This document shows positions 17,165-27,346 of a DNA stretch of 64,000 nt, in pieces. The position numbers and the translations under genes are program-made. Under the pieces are notes generated by a model, which did no database searches, had not been told where the DNA came from, and saw only the letters and a list, made by a program, of their open reading frames with translations. Every line of letters starts with the position of its first letter. Within the stretch, counting starts at the first letter, position 1. Source of the DNA: Saccharopolyspora spinosa NRRL 18395 (GTDB lineage: Bacteria > Actinomycetota > Actinomycetes > Mycobacteriales > Pseudonocardiaceae); contig NZ_GL877883.1 of the NCBI RefSeq assembly GCF_000194155.1, positions 355,486-419,485 of the forward strand. Reading direction: 5' to 3'.

Positions 17165-18151
17165 TCAGAAGCTGGGTGGGTTGGCGCCCGGGTGCGGCAT
17201 CTGCTGGGTGCCCTGTGGGCCCGCGCCCTGGCTGGATTGACCCGATTGACCCGATTTACCGGGCTGGGTCGGCTGACCGGACTGACCGGACACTCCTGGC
17301 TGACCGGATTGACCGGAGGGTCCACTATGACCGGACTGACCGGAGGGTCCACTCTGACCGGACTGACCGGACGGTCCAGACTGACCGGACTGACCGGACG
17401 CTCCTGGCTGACCGGACTGGCTTGGCTGACCGGACGAGCTCGGCTGACCGGACTGGCCCGACGGGCCGGGCTGCCCCGGCTGGTTAGGGGTCTGGAAACC
17501 ACCGGAGGCGGGCTCCCAACCACCGGGCTGCTGGGGCTGGGAACCGGACGCCGGGCTCCAACCGCCACCCGGCTGACCGAACTGACCGGGCTGGTTCCAA
17601 GCAGGCGCACCGGGTCCGCCCGGACCACCGGGTCCGCCCGGACCGCTCGGTCCACCGGGCCCACCGGGGCCGGACGGGCCACCGCGCTTGCCCGGCTGGA
17701 ACGGGCCGGACCGCCCGAACGGCGGCTTCGAGGGCTGCGCGGGCTTCGACGGCGCGTTGACGATGCCAGCCTCGATGAGCAGGATGCCGACCACAGCACC
17801 CAACTGCGCGATCGACAGCAGCAGGAGCACCACGACGATCCCGCCCGAGGCACCACCGACCAGGTCCTGCAGCAGCGCGAGCGTCGCGTAGGCGGACAGC
17901 GGCGCGGCGGCGAACAGCGCGTCCGGCGTCTTCGGGAGGAACCGCAGGCCCGCCAGCGACGCGGAGACGATCAGGGAAAAACCGACGAGGCTGCCGATCG
18001 CCACCCCGGCGACCCCGTCGAAGAAGCCGATCAGGTAGCCGATCAGACCGGCGCCTGCCGCCACCAGGACCAGGATCTCGTTGAGACCGAGCGAAACGCC
18101 GGAGCTTCCCTGGGCTCCCGGCGGCGACTGTCGGGGGAAGGGCGCGGACAT
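17165..18151 (-). CDS. DUF5336 membrane protein with long collagen-like tail
   Basis: 328 aa from ATG 18151. Residues ~18-145 form four membrane helices (LGLNEILVLVAAGAGLIGYL, IGSLVGFSLIVSASLAGL, IVVVLLLLSIAQLGAVVGIL), matching the mycobacterial 34-kDa antigenic protein Rv0954, which sits in the same place next to sucD. The C-terminal ~180 residues are Pro/Gly/Ser/Gln-rich, including a run of Gly-X-Y triplets (GPS GQS GQP type) that resembles collagen. Its DNA is a degenerate tandem repeat. Rv0954 interacts with the divisome; the tail's role is unknown. Confidence 0.85.
   Translation of the reverse strand: MSAPFPRQSPPGAQGSSGVSLGLNEILVLVAAGAGLIGYLIGFFDGVAGVAIGSLVGFSLIVSASLAGLRFLPKTPDALFAAAPLSAYATLALLQDLVGGASGGIVVVLLLLSIAQLGAVVGILLIEAGIVNAPSKPAQPSKPPFGRSGPFQPGKRGGPSGPGGPGGPSGPGGPGGPGGPGAPAWNQPGQFGQPGGGWSPASGSQPQQPGGWEPASGGFQTPNQPGQPGPSGQSGQPSSSGQPSQSGQPGASGQSGQSGPSGQSGQSGPSGQSGHSGPSGQSGQPGVSGQSGQPTQPGKSGQSGQSSQGAGPQGTQQMPHPGANPPSF
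17240..17470 (-). repeat. Degenerate tandem repeat coding for Gly-X-Y triplets
   Basis: The + strand repeats TGACCGGACTGACCGGA-like units with small variations, giving SGQSGQ/SGPSGQ on the coding strand. Such arrays change length by slippage, so copy number may vary between strains. Confidence 0.75.
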
Positions 18152-18364
18152 GGCTGGACGGACTCCTCGCTTGAACACTCGGGGGCGGAGCTTTGCTGAC
18201 GGTATTGAATCAACCGGACTTGGTGTGCCGGAAGACCGCAAAACCGGTACTTGTCAACGGTATCGGCCGGGCACGCGCCCCGGCACCGCCGCAAGATCTC
18301 GGACGTCGGGGCGGCACTCGAAGTTCCGCCGGCCGCTTCGCCCAAAAGTTTTCAGAAAGCCACC

Positions 18365-18394
18365 GGGGCCGGACTCCCGAAGGCGTCCGGCCCC
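18365..18394 (-). terminator. Terminator hairpin after sucD
   Basis: GGGGCCGGAC (18365-18374) pairs with GTCCGGCCCC (18385-18394). On the minus strand it lies 27 nt after the sucD stop and ends the sucCD operon. Confidence 0.75.
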
Positions 18395-18420
18395 GAAAAC
18401 GATGTGCCGAGATCGGGCGC

Positions 18421-19305
<885 letters not shown>

Positions 19306-19308
19306 GCC

Positions 19309-20475
19309 TCATGCCCCCGCAGCCAGCTCGGCGGCCTTGTCGGCCGCACCGTCCATGGTGTCCACCATCGTCACGACCGGGTGGTTGGCCTCAGCCAGGA
19401 TGCGGCGACCCTCTTCGACGTTGTTGCCGTCGAGGCGGACGACCAGCGGCTTGGTGGCCTCGTCGCCCAGGATCTTCAGCGCCTGCACGATGCCGTTGGC
19501 AACCGCGTCGCAGGCGGTGATGCCGCCGAAGACGTTGACGAACACCGACTTCACGGCCGGGTCGCCGAGGATGACGTCCAGGCCCGCGGCCATGACCTCG
19601 GCAGAGGCGCCACCGCCGATGTCCAGGAAGTTCGCCGGCTTCACACCGTTGTGCTTCTCGCCGGCGTAGGCGACCACGTCGAGGGTGGACATGACCAGCC
19701 CGGCACCGTTGCCGATGATGCCGACCTCGCCGTCCAGCTTGACGTAGTTGAGGCCCTTCTCCTTGGCCTTGGCCTCGAGCGGGTTCTCCGCTTCCTTGTC
19801 CACCAGCTCGGCCTGCTTGGCCTGGCGGAACGCGGCGTTCTCGTCGAGGGTGACCTTGCCGTCCAGCGCGATGATCTTGCCCTGCGGGTCCTTGACCAAC
19901 GGGTTGACCTCGACCAGCGTGGCGTCCTCGGCGACGAACGTCTCCCACAGCTGGACGATCACGTCGGCGACCTGGTCGGCGACGTCGGCCGGGAACTTGG
20001 CGGCGGTGACGATCTCTCGCGCCTTGTCCTGGTCGACACCCTCGATCGGGTCGATCGCGATCTTGGCCAGCGCCTCGGGCTTGGTCGCCGCGACCTCTTC
20101 GATCTCCATGCCGCCTTCGACGGAGGCCATCGCGAGGAAGTTGCGGTTGGCACGGTCGAGGAGGAACGAGAAGTAGTACTCGTCGGCGATGTCGGAGGCG
20201 GTGGTGACCAGCACCTTGCGGGTGATGTGGCCCTTGATGTCCAGACCGAGGATCGCCTCGGCCTTGGTCTCGGCCTCATCCGGGTTCTCGGCCAGCTTCA
20301 CGCCGCCGGCCTTACCGCGGCCCCCGGTCTTCACCTGGGCCTTGATCACAACGGGCCCGCCCAGTTCTGCGGCGGCTGCCTTGGCCCCTTGCGGCTCGGT
20401 TACCACGGCGCCGGGCAGCGTCGGCACACCGTGGGAGGCGAAGAGCTCCTTCGCCTGGTACTCGTACAGGTCCAC
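19309..20475 (-). CDS. sucC: Succinyl-CoA synthetase beta subunit
   Basis: 388 aa from GTG 20475, which is preceded by [42 protein letters not shown] (ATP-grasp) and [16 protein letters not shown] are family hallmarks; VEVNPLV contributes Mg2+/nucleotide ligands. With SucD it forms the TCA-cycle ligase. The order sucC-sucD-DUF5336-DUF6350-purN-purH is the same as in mycobacteria, although all these genes are on one strand here. Confidence 0.96.
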   Translation of the reverse strand: MDLYEYQAKELFASHGVPTLPGAVVTEPQGAKAAAAELGGPVVIKAQVKTGGRGKAGGVKLAENPDEAETKAEAILGLDIKGHITRKVLVTTASDIADEYYFSFLLDRANRNFLAMASVEGGMEIEEVAATKPEALAKIAIDPIEGVDQDKAREIVTAAKFPADVADQVADVIVQLWETFVAEDATLVEVNPLVKDPQGKIIALDGKVTLDENAAFRQAKQAELVDKEAENPLEAKAKEKGLNYVKLDGEVGIIGNGAGLVMSTLDVVAYAGEKHNGVKPANFLDIGGGASAEVMAAGLDVILGDPAVKSVFVNVFGGITACDAVANGIVQALKILGDEATKPLVVRLDGNNVEEGRRILAEANHPVVTMVDTMDGAADKAAELAAGA

Positions 20476-20851
20476 TCGACTCTCCTGCGACGTCGGTGTC
20501 AGACTCGGTGACGATATCGACCTGCGACGACGCATGGGGCGGCGCACCTGGTGAACTGCCTCACCTGAGGTTGGGGCATTAGGCCTGGTCGGACCGTCCT
20601 ACACGGGGATTCGCCTGCTCCGCAGGCTTCTATGTCGACGTCCGTGGTGACGAACGGAACAGCGCGCCGTGACGGTGTGCCACGCATTCTCGACCGCTCT
20701 TACGGCGTCAGCAAGACGGCAAATCGGGGAATTCGGCGCAGCCTCACGCTCGTGGACCGGATGGACGTTTCCGCAGGTCGTGGCCTGTGAGCGCGTTGGG
20801 GTGCGACCGCGCCGAAAAGCACTCGCGGGCCCTGAGCAGGCAAGCTCCTCG
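20476..20851. other. sucC upstream region, no gene seen
   Basis: 376 nt between the sucC start and the stop of the membrane-protein gene, both on the minus strand. It must hold the sucCD promoter, but I cannot pick -10/-35 elements with confidence and see no coding frame or strong hairpin. Confidence 0.4.
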
Positions 20852-22573
20852 TCAGTGCCGGTCCTGCGACACGCGGGCCGCGGCGAGGGCGGTGACGAGC
20901 AACACGGCCGCGCAGGCCGCGCCGAACCACAGCCCCAGGCCCGGCGCCGCGCCCGGGAACCGCTCGGCGGTCAGCGGGAACTCCAGCACCCGGACCGCCA
21001 CGACGAGCGCAGCTCCGATGAGCAGCGCCGCAGCACGGGCGGGCCGGCACATCGGGGCCAACACCGCAGCACCGACCACCGCGGCCAGCGCGACCACCAG
21101 GCCCCAGGATGTCGTCCCGAAGTCGGTGAACACCCCCGGCGCCGCGTAGTCCGGGGCCGTGACCACCGGGAAGCTGAACGCACCGGCCGCGAGTAGCAGC
21201 GCGACGAGCGACGGGAACAGCACCAACCGGTGCATCGCGATCTCTGTGAGATCCACCTCGTCGCGCTCCACCGCACCGGCGATGCCGGCGACGACCGCCG
21301 CGAGCGCGGCGAACAGCACCGCGATCCCGGCCGCCCAGGCACCGATTCCGGCCTGCGCGTCCGCGGCCTGCACCGCGGTGAACACCGCGTCGAGCACCCC
21401 GGCCGCCGCGAACGGGATCACCACCCAGACCACCGGCAGCATCGGGCGAAGCCACCTGGAGGCGCGCGGCAGCAGCAGCCCGCCCCCCAGCACCACCAGC
21501 AGGAACCCGGCCGGCCACAACATCCGCGCCGGGTACGGCGACGGGTCGCGCAGCCCGTAGGGCATCTCCACCTGCGGCACCGCCGCCGCCAGCAGCGCCA
21601 ACGCGCCGGCCGCCAGCGCGAGCGCGGCCGAGACGGTGATCAACCGGGTCAGCGCGGGCAGGCGCAGGTCGTCGACCGGCTCGGCGGATCCGGCTCGTCC
21701 CGCTGGCACTGCCAGGACCACCAACGCGATCGCCGCGACCAGGCCGAACACGGGCCCCCAGGCGAACCGGATGTCGTCGAGCACCGCCGCCGCGACCAGT
21801 GGCGGTACGACCACGCACGCCACCGCGGCGGCCACGCCGAGCAGCCCGCCGCGGGCGAACTCCGGGTCGGTGGAGCCCGCCAGGAATCCTGTGGCGCTCG
21901 GCACTGCGACGGCGAGCAGGAAGCTGCCGATCAGCACCGTTACAGGTCCGTCGAGGGCCGGGTTCGGCAGTAGATATGGATCGTCGGAGACGAACGGTGC
22001 CATCAGGACGCCGACGGCAGCGATCACGCCGGCGCACAGCACGAGCGTGAGCAGGCCCTGCCGGTGGGAACCGGTGCCCTCGTCGCCGTGCTCGACACCC
22101 CGGACCGCTAGAAAACCGGCGATGATCGCCGCGACGTGCCCGGCGATCAGCAGCCAGACCCCGGTCGACGGGGCGAAGGAGTCGAGGCTTTCCACCCGGA
22201 GCAGTTCGGGTCGGGTGGCCAGCCCCGCGTCGACGACGAACTGCAGGTCCAGCACCAATCGGCCGGGAGCGAGCGCCGCTGGGCCGACGAGCACGGCTGC
22301 CGCCGCCCCGAGCCGCCCGCGCCGGGCGAAGACGAACGCCATCGCGGGGGCGAGCAGTGTGAGCACCAGCAGGAGCGGCCATGCCAGGAATGCGGCGGGA
22401 GCGCTGGGAACGACGAGCCCGAGCAGCGGCCCCAGGCCGACGAGCACGGAGCTGCCGGCGGCGACGACGATCGCCGCTCTCAGCCACATCGGGGGATCGG
22501 GATCGGGGTCGGGCTGCGGATTCGTGGCGGGAGCCGAGGAACCGCCGGACGGGAGGTCGGGCCGCGCAGTCAC
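20852..22573 (-). CDS. Polytopic membrane protein of unknown function
   Basis: 573 aa from GTG 22573 (the frame extends upstream without a better start). A Pro/Asp-rich N-terminus (PATNPQPDPDPDPP) precedes about 14-16 hydrophobic segments covering the rest, for example AAFLAWPLLLVLTLLAPAMA and LLIAGHVAAIIAGFLAV. I recognise no transporter or enzyme motif. It lies between sucC and the M23 peptidase, the slot that is empty between Rv0950c and sucC in mycobacteria. Confidence 0.75.
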   Translation of the reverse strand: MTARPDLPSGGSSAPATNPQPDPDPDPPMWLRAAIVVAAGSSVLVGLGPLLGLVVPSAPAAFLAWPLLLVLTLLAPAMAFVFARRGRLGAAAAVLVGPAALAPGRLVLDLQFVVDAGLATRPELLRVESLDSFAPSTGVWLLIAGHVAAIIAGFLAVRGVEHGDEGTGSHRQGLLTLVLCAGVIAAVGVLMAPFVSDDPYLLPNPALDGPVTVLIGSFLLAVAVPSATGFLAGSTDPEFARGGLLGVAAAVACVVVPPLVAAAVLDDIRFAWGPVFGLVAAIALVVLAVPAGRAGSAEPVDDLRLPALTRLITVSAALALAAGALALLAAAVPQVEMPYGLRDPSPYPARMLWPAGFLLVVLGGGLLLPRASRWLRPMLPVVWVVIPFAAAGVLDAVFTAVQAADAQAGIGAWAAGIAVLFAALAAVVAGIAGAVERDEVDLTEIAMHRLVLFPSLVALLLAAGAFSFPVVTAPDYAAPGVFTDFGTTSWGLVVALAAVVGAAVLAPMCRPARAAALLIGAALVVAVRVLEFPLTAERFPGAAPGLGLWFGAACAAVLLVTALAAARVSQDRH

Positions 22574-23051
22574 CGCGCAGACGCTAGCAACCCCGGGCGC
22601 GAATGCCACCCGCCGGTCACACCCTCCGGGACGTCCCCTAGGGCCCACCGAACGGAGCACTTGCGGTTGCCCATCAAGCGGCTCTTCGAGTGTGACTCGC
22701 ATCACGTCTCACTACCGCGAGCTGCCTGGATCGAGGCAGCCCGGAGCCCGCCAAGGCCCGATCGAACCGCCCCGCGTCGATCACGAAGCCGCAGGCAGCT
22801 TCGCTGTGCGACGACCACGCCCAGTATCCGCGCACGCCTGACAATGAGGCCCGCGGACCATCTTCCGAACACACTCCGTGTCCAAGACACCACGGACGGG
22901 GATTTGCCCCTAGGGGATCAGCTTGGTTACTGTCCCCCGGTCCGTTGTCACGGTCTGATCACGAAGGACAACCTTCGGCCGGTTCCCCGACCGGCCCCCG
23001 GGATCCCCGCCCCGGAACGTGATCCGGCTCCCCGAGACGGAAGGGCAGGCA
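22574..23051. other. Divergent region before the M23 peptidase gene
   Basis: 478 nt with no convincing coding frame. A hairpin (GGCCGGT 22977-22983 with ACCGGCC 22990-22996) lies in the likely 5' leader of the peptidase gene, and a GATTTGCCCCTAGGGG block lies at 22899-22917. I compared it with the actinobacterial c-di-AMP (ydaO) riboswitch often found before cell-wall hydrolase genes and saw no match. Confidence 0.35.
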
Positions 23052-23873
23052 TTGGCTCGACACCGCTCCCCCGGCGGCGAAGAACACTCCCCGGGCTACG
23101 CGGAGGCGTCCCCCGACGACCCCTCCAGTAACCCGGCGAAGACCCGGGGCTCCTCACCCGCATCGGTGTGGCGCGGCCGCGTGGTCGTCGCTGCCGTCGC
23201 CGCTGGCGCCTTCGCAGCCGCCGGGCAATCGATGGCCGCAGGTGAAGGGCACGCCGCCCCGGACCACGACGACTTCAACCCCTCTGACGCTTCGGCCTCG
23301 TTCAACACCGCGATGGCCGAGCAGACCTACACCGGAGTCGGCGGCAGCGCCCCGGCCCCGGCGATGCTCCCGGTGGCGAAGGCCACCGACGTCAGCTCCG
23401 AGATGGAGAAGCTCGAGAAAAGCGAGCGGATCGCCCAGGAGCGCGACGCGGCCCGCATCGCCGCCGAGGAAGCGGCGCGGGCACCCAAATACGTCATCCC
23501 CGCCGCCGGCACATTCACCTCCGGTTTCGGTGGCCGCTGGGGCACCACGCACTACGGCATCGACATCGCCAACGCCAAGGGCACCGCGATCTATTCCGTC
23601 GCCGACGGCGTCGTGATCGAAGCGGGCCCGGCCAGCGGTTTCGGCCTGTGGGTGCGGGTTCAGCACGAGGACGGCACGATCACCGTCTACGGGCACGTCA
23701 ACACCATCACGGCCAAGCAGGGCACCAAGGTCAAGGCCGGCGACCAGATCGCCACGATGGGCAACCGCGGCTTCTCCACCGGCCCGCACCTGCACTTCGA
23801 GGTGTGGAACACCAGCGGCAAGAAGATCAACCCGCTGCCCTGGATGCAGGCCCGAGGGATCTCGCCCGCGTAA
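23052..23873 (+). CDS. Secreted M23-family (LytM) peptidoglycan endopeptidase
   Basis: 273 aa from TTG 23052, which has GGAAGGGCAGG upstream (a GTG at 23019 is an alternative). An N-terminal basic stretch and hydrophobic segment (VVVAAVAAGAFAAAGQSMAA, residues ~45-64) direct export. A Lys/Glu/Ala helix follows (MEKLEKSERIAQERDAARIA), then the M23 domain: HYGIDIANAKGT, IEAGPASGFGLWV and GPHLHFEVW, giving the H-x3-D and HLH zinc ligands. It probably cleaves cross-links in peptidoglycan. It corresponds to Rv0950c by position. Confidence 0.88.
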   Translation: MARHRSPGGEEHSPGYAEASPDDPSSNPAKTRGSSPASVWRGRVVVAAVAAGAFAAAGQSMAAGEGHAAPDHDDFNPSDASASFNTAMAEQTYTGVGGSAPAPAMLPVAKATDVSSEMEKLEKSERIAQERDAARIAAEEAARAPKYVIPAAGTFTSGFGGRWGTTHYGIDIANAKGTAIYSVADGVVIEAGPASGFGLWVRVQHEDGTITVYGHVNTITAKQGTKVKAGDQIATMGNRGFSTGPHLHFEVWNTSGKKINPLPWMQARGISPA

Positions 23874-24099
23874 ACCTTGCACCCCAGCTCAGTTTGCGCA
23901 GCGATGCCGGTAGCGGGTTCTCAGCCGCCGTCTGGATTCCGGGCCGACTCATGGACCAATGCGCCACGTCGGGGCTGTCCTCTCCAGACGACCTCTGGGA
24001 ATCCGCGGCGGTGCGCTAGGTGGGCTAGGCGGCTGGTGCCGCTTGAAAACAGACCAAACCTGAGATCCCGGACCTCGCGGAATGGCGCGGCTGGCGCGG

Positions 24100-24567
24100 C
24101 TACGGCCGTCGCTGCCGGCGCCACTTCTGCATGAGCTCCGGGATCTCGGCGCGGAGGAACTCGAAGAACTGCCGCGTCTCGTCGAGGCGCAGCCCGGCCC
24201 GCGTGCTCGCGCCCACTGCGGCCACGCCTTCGGCGAGGGTGCGTTCCCAGCCGATCAGTTCCGCATCGCGCTGCATGATGCTGGCGTACCAGACGTCGTC
24301 CAGCACCCGGTAATGGTCGCGCCGCTCGCCGGGGTCGCGCTCCCGCACCACCAGCTTGACCTGGACCAGGTAGCGGACCGCTCCGGACACCGCGGCCGGG
24401 CTCACGTCCAGGACCTCGGCCAGCTCGCTCGCCGTCCGCCGCCCCTCGTCGGCGACCAGCAGGCTCGCGAGCACGCGCGCCGCCATGCGCGGGAAGCCGA
24501 CGCCGGTCAGGTCTAGGGCGAACCGTTCGACGAACCGCGGCAACTCGTCGCCGGAGCCTTCCGTCAT
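24100..24567 (-). CDS. GbsR/MarR-family transcriptional regulator
   Basis: 155 aa from ATG 24567. The winged helix spans ~residues 25-85: GFPRMAARVLASLLVADEG, RTASELAEVLDVSPAAVSGA, RYLVQVKLVVRERDPGERRD, followed by a helical dimerisation part with MQRDAELIGWERTLAEG. This GbsR-type layout is common in actinobacteria. It faces the tandem methyltransferase gene across 91 bp that contain an AT-rich inverted repeat, so it probably represses that gene and itself. Confidence 0.85.
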   Translation of the reverse strand: MTEGSGDELPRFVERFALDLTGVGFPRMAARVLASLLVADEGRRTASELAEVLDVSPAAVSGAVRYLVQVKLVVRERDPGERRDHYRVLDDVWYASIMQRDAELIGWERTLAEGVAAVGASTRAGLRLDETRQFFEFLRAEIPELMQKWRRQRRP

Positions 24568-24621
24568 GTTCCGATCCTCACCAGCCGCATCGATCACCTG
24601 AAAGATTTTAACGTTTTCCTT

Positions 24622-24641
24622 ATTTCACGAATTTGTGAAAT
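24622..24641. promoter_or_regulatory. Inverted-repeat operator candidate between GbsR/MarR gene and methyltransferase
   Basis: ATTTCACGAATTTGTGAAAT, an 18/20 palindrome in unusually AT-rich sequence for this genome. A -10-like TAGCTT (24647-24652) lies next to it, 6 nt before the methyltransferase GTG, so bound repressor would cover a leaderless promoter. Confidence 0.6.
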
Positions 24642-24658
24642 CACTGTAGCTTGACAGC

Positions 24659-26299
24659 GTGACCGAACGAACCGAACAGATCCGGTTGACCGGCGCGCAG
24701 CAGACGCTCCTCGGCCCCCTCCACGCCCGGGCCCTGGACAACCGCAGGCCCGACCCGGTGCTCGGCGACGAGACCGCGGATCGACTGCTCGACCGCATCG
24801 ACTTCGACTTCCGCGGCCTGCACCTCGGCTCCGGGGACCGGATGGCGGTGGTCCTGCGGGCCAAGCAGCTCGACGACTGGGCGGCGCACTACCTCGCGCA
24901 ACACCCCGACGCGGTGGTGCTGCACCTGGCGTGCGGCCTGGACAGCCGGGCGTTCCGGCTCGCCATCCCCGCTGGCGCGCACTGGTACGACATCGACCAG
25001 CCCGACGTGATCGAACTGCGGAACCGGCTCTACCCGCAGGCCCGGGCGAACTACCACACGATCGCGGCGTCGGTGACCGATCGGGACTGGCTCGACGAGA
25101 TCCCGACAGGGCGGCCCACGCTGGTCATCGCCGAGGGACTGACGATGTACCTGACCGAAGCGGACGGCGTGGACCTGCTGCGGCGATTGGTCGAGCGCTT
25201 CGAGGTCGGCGAGATGATGTTCGACGCGGTGCTGCCGTGGACCGTCCGGGCCGCCCGCTACTCCTGGTTCCTGCAACGGACCGGTGCCGAGTTCCACTGG
25301 GGGATCGGCGATCCGCACGCCCTCGAACTGCGCGTCCCCGGTCTCCGGCTGCGGCAGGAACTGCCGATGATGGATCTGCCGGGCCTGGCGAAGATGGACG
25401 CGACCGACCTGGCGATCGCGAAGTTCATGAACGCCTTTCCGCCGCTGCGCAAGGCCATGCGGCTGCTGCGCTACAGCTTCGAGTACAAGCAGCAGGAGAA
25501 GGTCGAGCTGACCGGGGCGCAGGCGACCATGCTCGCGACGCTCTACCTGCGCGCGCTGGACAACCGATCGGCCGAGCCAATGCTCGGCGACCGGTACGCC
25601 GACGAGGCCGTGCAGCGCATCGACTTCGACTTCGGCAAGTTCAAGATGGGTGCCCGCAACGCGGGTTCGGTGGTGATCCGCGCCAATGCGCTGGACCGCT
25701 GGGTCAAGGAGGCGCTGCGGCCCGGCATGACCGTCCTGCACCTGGGTTGCGGGCTGGACAGCAGGTTCGAGCGGATAGACCCGCCGGAGGGGGTCGAGTG
25801 GTACGACATCGACCAGCCCGACGTCATCGAGCTGCGCCGGCGTCTCTTCCCGGAACGCCCGCACCACCACACCATCGGCTCGTCGGTGACCGCGCCCGAC
25901 CTGCTCGACGACATCCCCGGCGACCGGCCGGTGCTGGTGGTCGCCGAAGGACTCACGATGTATCTGCCCGAAGTGGACGGTCTCGCGCTGCTGCGCCGCA
26001 TCACCGAGCACTTCCCCCGCGGGGAGCTGCTCTTCGACGCCTTCAGCAGCCTGGGGGTCCGGGTGTCCAACCGGCTCAACCCGGCGGTGGTGCACGCCGG
26101 GGCGCACCTGCACTGGGGCATCGACGACCCGCAGTCGCTGGAATCCAGCGTGCCCGGGCTGCGGCTGGTCACGGAGTGGTCGTTCACCGATGCGCCCGAG
26201 CTGGACCGCTACCCGCAGCCCGTTCGGGCCGCCTTCCGCGCGTCCGGACGCATCACCGCCATCCGCCGCCTGGGCCGGATGCTCCGCTACCGCTTCTGA
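24659..26299 (+). CDS. Tandem-domain O-methyltransferase (two LCM-like domains)
   Basis: 546 aa with two copies of a class I SAM-dependent methyltransferase domain of the leucine carboxyl methyltransferase (LCM) type. Copy 1 is ~residues 7-275 and copy 2 ~282-546. Each has GAQ(Q/A)T(L/M)L..L..RALDNR, a motif I (HLACGLDSRAFRL and HLGCGLDSRFERI), the shared WYDIDQPDVIELR, and AEGLTMYL. Known members are single-domain (~270 aa), often in natural-product or lipid pathways, so this is a duplication fused in one chain. It starts at GTG 24659, probably leaderless, and is divergent from the GbsR/MarR regulator. The substrate is unknown. Confidence 0.85.
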   Translation: MTERTEQIRLTGAQQTLLGPLHARALDNRRPDPVLGDETADRLLDRIDFDFRGLHLGSGDRMAVVLRAKQLDDWAAHYLAQHPDAVVLHLACGLDSRAFRLAIPAGAHWYDIDQPDVIELRNRLYPQARANYHTIAASVTDRDWLDEIPTGRPTLVIAEGLTMYLTEADGVDLLRRLVERFEVGEMMFDAVLPWTVRAARYSWFLQRTGAEFHWGIGDPHALELRVPGLRLRQELPMMDLPGLAKMDATDLAIAKFMNAFPPLRKAMRLLRYSFEYKQQEKVELTGAQATMLATLYLRALDNRSAEPMLGDRYADEAVQRIDFDFGKFKMGARNAGSVVIRANALDRWVKEALRPGMTVLHLGCGLDSRFERIDPPEGVEWYDIDQPDVIELRRRLFPERPHHHTIGSSVTAPDLLDDIPGDRPVLVVAEGLTMYLPEVDGLALLRRITEHFPRGELLFDAFSSLGVRVSNRLNPAVVHAGAHLHWGIDDPQSLESSVPGLRLVTEWSFTDAPELDRYPQPVRAAFRASGRITAIRRLGRMLRYRF

Positions 26300-26380
26300 C
26301 TCAGCAGGACGGCGCCAAGTCCAAGTGCCGGTGCACGCCGGGCGACTCGATCGGGAAGTGCCCGACGGCCGGGTTTTCAG

Positions 26381-26888
26381 CGCGAACGGCTCAGCGCGAC
26401 GACGGGTCGCATCGCCGAACGGGCCGGGGTCTCCACCGCCTCGGTGGACCAGTACGTACCGAACAAACGCGCCATCCTGCAGTCGCTCAGCGAGCAGCAC
26501 CTCCAGCAGCTCGAAGACGATCTGGCCGGGTTGTTGCGCGAAATGTCAGACCCGCCTCCGCGGTGGAGCGAGGTGGTGCGCGTGCTGGTGGTCGGCGTGC
26601 TGGTGGTCGCGTGCTGGATGTCCGCGCCAGGCACTCCGGCCTGCACACCGTAACTTTTCGAGCACACTCCGCGGACCGCCGAGGGGTCGGGCGGCTCCGA
26701 CGGTTGTTCGACTCGCTGACCCCGGAGATAGCGAACCAACTCCGCCGGCGCCCCATCGGCGGGCCGGACCACGAGTTGACCGCGAGCTGCTCGTGCCAGG
26801 AATGGATGCGCAGATCCACCGCGTGGCCCTGGCCTGCGACGATGACCCGGCGCGGTCCGAGCGCACCGAGGCGCTGATCGCGTTGTGA
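26381..26888 (+). pseudogene. TetR-family regulator pseudogene
   Basis: GRIAERAGVSTASVDQYVPN and KRAILQSLSEQHLQQLEDDL are the HTH and helix 4 of a TetR regulator in frame 2. Downstream pieces lie in other frames: VRARHSGLHTV in frame 3, LFEHTPRTAEGSG back in frame 2, then GRLRRLFDSLTPEIANQLRR in frame 1 and SERTEALIAL at the end. At least three indels are needed, one of them a lost G in a G run near 26690. No intact start is visible. This looks like a truly dead gene. Confidence 0.8.
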
Positions 26889-26995
26889 AGCGCGCTGCCC
26901 GCACGCCTCTGAAGATGCCCGCTCGATGCGCTCGCAGCGCGTGGAACGGCGCCCTGCCCCTCGGCGTGGCACGGTTTCGTAAGGAGGTGGTGGCG

Positions 26996-27346
26996 ATGAT
27001 CAACGGGGCGCACTTGTTGTTGTTCAGCCGGGACGCCGAGCGGGATCGGGCGTTCCTCCGCGACGTGCTCGGGTTCGAGTCCGTCGACGCCGGGGGCGGG
27101 TGGCTGATCTTCGGGCTGCCGCCCGCCGAACTCGCCACCCACCCCACCCACGAGGAGCCCACCTGCCAGCTCTACCTGATGTGCGACGACATCGCGGTCA
27201 CCATCGGTGAACTGCAGGAGAGCGGCGTCGAGATCACCCGACCGGTCAGCAACGAGGGCTGGGGACTGCTCACCGCCCTCCGCCTGCCCAGCGGTGCCGA
27301 GATCGGGCTCTACGAGCCCAAGCACCCCCGACCTGCCGGGATGTAA
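26996..27346 (+). CDS. VOC-superfamily (glyoxalase/dioxygenase-like) protein
   Basis: 116 aa from ATG 26996, with an excellent AAGGAGGTGG ribosome-binding site. A single VOC unit pair: GAHLLLFSRDAERDRAFLRD, LGFESVDAGGGWLIFGLPP, YLMCDDIAVTIGEL and LPSGAEIGLYEPKHP. The likely metal ligands are the N-terminal His and the C-terminal Glu. Substrate cannot be told; homologues include resistance and glyoxalase proteins. Its last 37 bases overlap the 3' end of the convergent propeller gene. Confidence 0.85.
   Translation: MINGAHLLLFSRDAERDRAFLRDVLGFESVDAGGGWLIFGLPPAELATHPTHEEPTCQLYLMCDDIAVTIGELQESGVEITRPVSNEGWGLLTALRLPSGAEIGLYEPKHPRPAGM

Noticed and set aside
22880-23051. Possible c-di-AMP (ydaO) riboswitch before the M23 peptidase gene
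   Set aside because: The location is typical, but I could not find the conserved core or the expected helices; only one simple hairpin is present.
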